Positions 60,931 to 64,000 of a stretch of 64,000 nucleotides of DNA are shown piece by piece. This DNA comes from Phymatolithon calcareum (Eukaryota > Rhodophyta > Florideophyceae > Hapalidiales). The notes under the pieces are model-generated. The model made no database searches and had not been told where the DNA came from. It saw only the letters and a list, made by a program, of their open reading frames with translations. Both the position numbers and the translations under genes were made by a program. Position 1 is the first letter of the stretch; every line of letters begins with the position of its first letter. The stretch is taken from positions 1,364,001-1,428,000 of the forward strand of contig OZ345361.1 in NCBI GenBank assembly GCA_977006965.1. The letters run 5' to 3'.

Positions 60931-61024
60931 CCGCAGAGAGAGCAATATCGAATCTTCGGCTTGCACACAATGATTTTTAAATCATTGTGTGCAAGCCGAA
61001 GATTCGACATTGCTCTCTCTGCGG
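60931..61024. repeat. 94-bp near-perfect palindrome
   Basis: Arms of 46 bp, one mismatch, 2-bp loop. Arm starts CCGCAGAGAGAGCAATATCG. A transcript would form a long hairpin. The flanks show fragments of open frame on both strands. Confidence 0.92.
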
Positions 61025-61389
61025 AAGTGCTGTCGCATATCGTGAATGGGGGCTCAGCATAGGTGGAAACAGGAACCCACTCTTCTTCTCTTCTAAAGCC
61101 CCTGAAGACTGTGGAAGGAGCTTTGCATGTATTATGACGTATACAACTGGGCCAAAGGGATTGGCCCCCCTGATCAAGAAGGACATGTGTGAAGGGACAA
61201 TTGGGGCCATATGAAGGATATCATCACAGCATGTAAGGTTAACCCGAATGGAGAAATCGGACGTTGGACGGTGTGACAATTAGCTCGCCTGGAGATTAAT
61301 CATACTGAGGTCTGAAATTCCAAAGGTGGAATCGTTGTTTTCCAATATCGATTTTTAAGTTTTTGCTCAAAAGTCCGTGAAAATATATG

Positions 61390-61441
61390 TTGATTTGCAA
61401 ACTTTCGCTCCAGATATCTGGAGCGAAAGTTTGCAAATCAA
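61390..61441. repeat. 52-bp perfect palindrome
   Basis: Arms of 26 bp with no loop and no mismatch, starting TTGATTTGCAAACTTTCGCT and centred on AGATATCT. It lies 47 bp before the preferred TAPT1 start and contains the same AAACTTTCG word that is clustered at 625-1092. Confidence 0.95.
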
Positions 61442-61487
61442 GGCTGCACCGTGGAATCAGCCACTGAAAACCTATGCCGCGATTTTG

Positions 61488-63509
61488 ATGAATTCTCAAG
61501 AAGGCCCCTCTACCAAGTCTTCGCACCACGACGTGACCTTCGCAGAATATTCTTCTCCAGCGCTTGATGGCGACTCAGACCTTAATTTTCGTCCAGCTTC
61601 TTCTGAGTCTACTAATGCATTGAGCTCGAACGATATATCTCCGACCAGCATTATGCATGCCGATATTCACGCGAAGCCATTTCCTCCAACAGTGGACGAA
61701 TGCAAAACGCTCAGCCCTGATGTCCGCACCGGTTATTGCGACGAACTGGGTGATGCGCAAACACTCCAACGTCGCACCCAGAGCACCCCGATAACTTCTG
61801 TTAACAACAATGTGTCTCCCGGCGATAGTGTCGACGTCCTGTCGGAATTGCCACCTGATTCAGAGGCGAATATCACACCGGATGTCGAAGACCAGGTTAC
61901 TGTAGAATGTGTAAGGACCAAAACACATTACCATTTACATTCAAAGGGGAAGGATAAACCGCCTTTCTCAATACAGGCGTCAATATCAGAGCCGCCAAAG
62001 CTTATCACCGCACCCAAAAGTGAAGAAGCTTCTGTTTCTAGCAGTTCGTCGTCAGAAGCAAGCGCTTCGGAGACGATGAAGGAACCAAAAAGCCTGCTGG
62101 ACTATACCCGCTATCTCATGGGCATGGATTTTTCCGCAGAGATGCATTCAGACAGCGACCCTCTTGAAGATGCATGGAGTGTGGCCACGAAACGACGCGG
62201 GGTGTACAATCTTATTCAAGTTCCAGTGCGACTTGAGCGACTGTTGTCATTCGTCATGTTTATCTGTGTCGACGAATTCCTGTCAATGTTCACCTTTCTG
62301 CCGCTGCGAGCACTGTTTGCGTTTACCAAATTCCTGTGGTGCATTTTCTGTCTTCCACTTCGCATTTGCTTGCGTGGCGTACGTCGACGACGTCAAGGAC
62401 GCTCCCCGCCCCGCGTGCAGAAGTTGCGCACAAAAGCACGGATCGGCAATGTTATCGACGTATTGCACTTTTCAATCCTGGTTATAACAAGCATTTTTCT
62501 GGCACTTTTTGACATCAGCTGGGTGTACCACAACATCCGGGGACAATCTGTGATCAAACTGTACGTCGTGTTCAATGTGATGGAGATTTTCGACAGACTG
62601 TGCTCCTCGTTTGGCGTCGATATTCTAGACTCATTGGGGTGGACCACTGCGTCTGCGGTCACCTTCCTTAGCCGCGAGCGAACCGCAACCCCCGGCTCAG
62701 AGTCTCAGAGCGGATCTGCGACTCGTGCTCGTGCTGTGCAAAGCGTATGGTTGCTCTCGCGCGTAGCATTTGACTACATTTTCACGCTGGTTTACACCGG
62801 GTTGCATGCGGCTCTCTTACTAACATGGGTTGTAACTCTGAATGTTGCTATCAATACGAAGAATAACGCGCTTATAACGTTACTTATTGCCAATAACTTT
62901 GTGGAACTCAAGGGCTCGGTGTTCAAAAGCTACAAAGTGCAGAACGTTTTCCAGATTGCATGCTCTGACGGTGTCGAACGCTTCCAGCTTACGATCTTCC
63001 TAGTTATCATGCTGGTGTACACCGCTGGTAACAACGGACTGCTGAGTACGTGGGTTATCATTTACGTGTGCGAGGTTATGGTGGACTGGATCAAGCATGC
63101 GTTCGTTACAAAGTTTAACCGTATCCCGCATCGTGTCTACCCGCAATTCTCCATTGTCATATGCGAGGATATCGCACATGCGAGGTCCCACTCCGTCGTC
63201 CGAAGCGTCGGGGGCTCTGCTGTGTCGAAGCGTATTGGATTTGTAAGTCTTCCTCTTGGAGCACTCGCTGCGCGTATGGCGGCTAGCGCGGTTGGTGGCA
63301 TGCCTTTCGGTGCTGCATTGCTACTTTTCGGCACGATGGTGGCCACGAAAATCGCGCTGAGCATCGGGCTTATGGGACATGCACATCGAAGACTGCGGCG
63401 GGCGTCAGAGCAGCACAATGATTGGCCGAAGGAGGAGGAGGAGCTGGAGTCGAAGTGGTACCAGTCGTTGCTGAATGTAGGGCGCTATGACTTGATCTCC
63501 AAGTCTTAG
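61488..63509 (+). CDS. TAPT1: TAPT1-family multipass membrane protein
   Basis: 673 residues from the ATG at 61488. The same frame is open from an ATG at 61377, but that start would place the 52-bp palindrome inside the protein, so I prefer the later one. TAPT1 relatives act in the ER or at the cilium base in animals; yeast Emp65 acts in ER quality control and plant POD1 in the ER. Seen: disordered N-terminus (~1-200), then SLLDYTRYLMGMDF, a block of 6-8 hydrophobic segments (~260-600), and family signatures LITLLIANNFVELKGSVFKS, VFQIACSDGVERFQLTIFL and EVMVDWIKHAFVTKFNRI. The C-terminus is charged (KEEEELESKWYQSLL). A single exon is visible. Confidence 0.94.
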   Translation: MNSQEGPSTKSSHHDVTFAEYSSPALDGDSDLNFRPASSESTNALSSNDISPTSIMHADIHAKPFPPTVDECKTLSPDVRTGYCDELGDAQTLQRRTQSTPITSVNNNVSPGDSVDVLSELPPDSEANITPDVEDQVTVECVRTKTHYHLHSKGKDKPPFSIQASISEPPKLITAPKSEEASVSSSSSSEASASETMKEPKSLLDYTRYLMGMDFSAEMHSDSDPLEDAWSVATKRRGVYNLIQVPVRLERLLSFVMFICVDEFLSMFTFLPLRALFAFTKFLWCIFCLPLRICLRGVRRRRQGRSPPRVQKLRTKARIGNVIDVLHFSILVITSIFLALFDISWVYHNIRGQSVIKLYVVFNVMEIFDRLCSSFGVDILDSLGWTTASAVTFLSRERTATPGSESQSGSATRARAVQSVWLLSRVAFDYIFTLVYTGLHAALLLTWVVTLNVAINTKNNALITLLIANNFVELKGSVFKSYKVQNVFQIACSDGVERFQLTIFLVIMLVYTAGNNGLLSTWVIIYVCEVMVDWIKHAFVTKFNRIPHRVYPQFSIVICEDIAHARSHSVVRSVGGSAVSKRIGFVSLPLGALAARMAASAVGGMPFGAALLLFGTMVATKIALSIGLMGHAHRRLRRASEQHNDWPKEEEELESKWYQSLLNVGRYDLISKS

Positions 63510-64000
63510 AGTATGTGTAGCCGATTTTTCGGTGAAGACTTCAGTTTATCTTACTGCATTAATCTAGCACTCTTTAGAAAGAACATAGTAAAACGGAGAC
63601 GTCCAGTAGTCATACTCTAATCTCGTTTCGACTCGTGCCTAGGACCTGATAATAGTGAAACTAAAGTAACCAGGCACCACTTCACTACACGCGTCATCTG
63701 ACAGAATGCACATATCAAGGTATGCCTTGCTGCTGCCCAAGCCACGATGGCCGAATTCTCATTTGGATCGGATGCCAAAACGAGGGTCCTCTCCGGAGCT
63801 GCTGGTACTGGGGAAATCGTATTGCCCCTGTACTTTAAGGTATAGTGCATGCCTGGCAAAGGCAGTCCGAGGCAGTGTTTTTAGTGTGGGCATGTATGCT
63901 CTGCAGACGCAAAAAGCAAAGCGCCACGACTGTAGAGTTTTTCTTGCTCCCATGCAAACGGTGGATGGAAACACATGTTAAAACAAGGTTGTGGGATTCG
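63510..64000. other. 3' flank of TAPT1; nothing recognised
   Basis: Short ORFs only; no conserved sequence seen before the window ends. Confidence 0.5.

Larger units (their letters stand above)
59307..61376. other. Gene-poor 2 kb with tandem and palindromic repeats
   Basis: Holds a two-unit tandem repeat (60165-60318) and a 94-bp palindrome (60931-61024). A TATATATACGGTAATAAAGG stretch near 60531 resembles a promoter/poly(A) region as found in LTRs, but no LTR ends or target duplication could be matched. Confidence 0.5.

Overview
This is a eukaryotic nuclear window, most likely from a red alga. Nearly every conserved gene is a single uninterrupted ORF. Only three genes show a clear GT-AG intron (a proteasome beta subunit, a small coiled-coil gene and a Mrt4-like gene). 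Conserved eukaryotic genes sit in islands between transposable elements. A florideophyte such as Chondrus is my inference from gene style; no rRNA or organelle marker is present to prove it.

Layout. 1-340 is the decayed end of a Mutator-like element. 1238-5031 is a complete PIF/Harbinger transposon with 37-bp terminal inverted repeats, a transposase and a Myb/SANT-like partner. 5133-6085 and 6098-6516 are two hAT-like non-autonomous elements inserted in a palindromic repeat. 6540-13815 is the left copy of an inverted segmental duplication; the right copy is at 44172-51219. Each copy carries one intact NLR-type gene (N-terminal helical domain, NB-ARC, nearly identical WD40 repeats), a dead CRAL-TRIO gene and a dead acyl-CoA dehydrogenase fragment.

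Between the two copies lie housekeeping genes: a TBC Rab-GAP, MAD1, SEY1/RHD3, an RPP14-like RNase P subunit, PSMB1, a protein with a KA1-like end, a DHX37/Dhr1 helicase, a small coiled-coil protein and ribosomal protein eL43. A complete, very young Ty1/copia element (21665-30131, 800-bp LTRs that read as identical, GTACT target duplication) has landed in the roughly 200-bp gap between the divergent MAD1 and SEY1 genes. To the right of the second NLR copy are an MRT4-like gene, a disordered Pro/Ser/Gly-rich protein, a long gene-poor stretch with strong palindromes, and a TAPT1-family membrane protein.

Most interesting: the two NLR genes have WD40 arrays of 10 and 9 units of 129 bp. The units are almost identical in DNA, silent sites included, except at a few codons. 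From memory, those positions have the same spacing as the recognition positions of fungal HNWD (het-d/e/r) incompatibility NLRs. Between the paralogues the NB-ARC core is almost unchanged, while the N-terminal domain and the WD40 array have diverged. The passenger genes in the same duplication share old disabling lesions. This looks like a repeat-shuffling immune or allorecognition receptor system.
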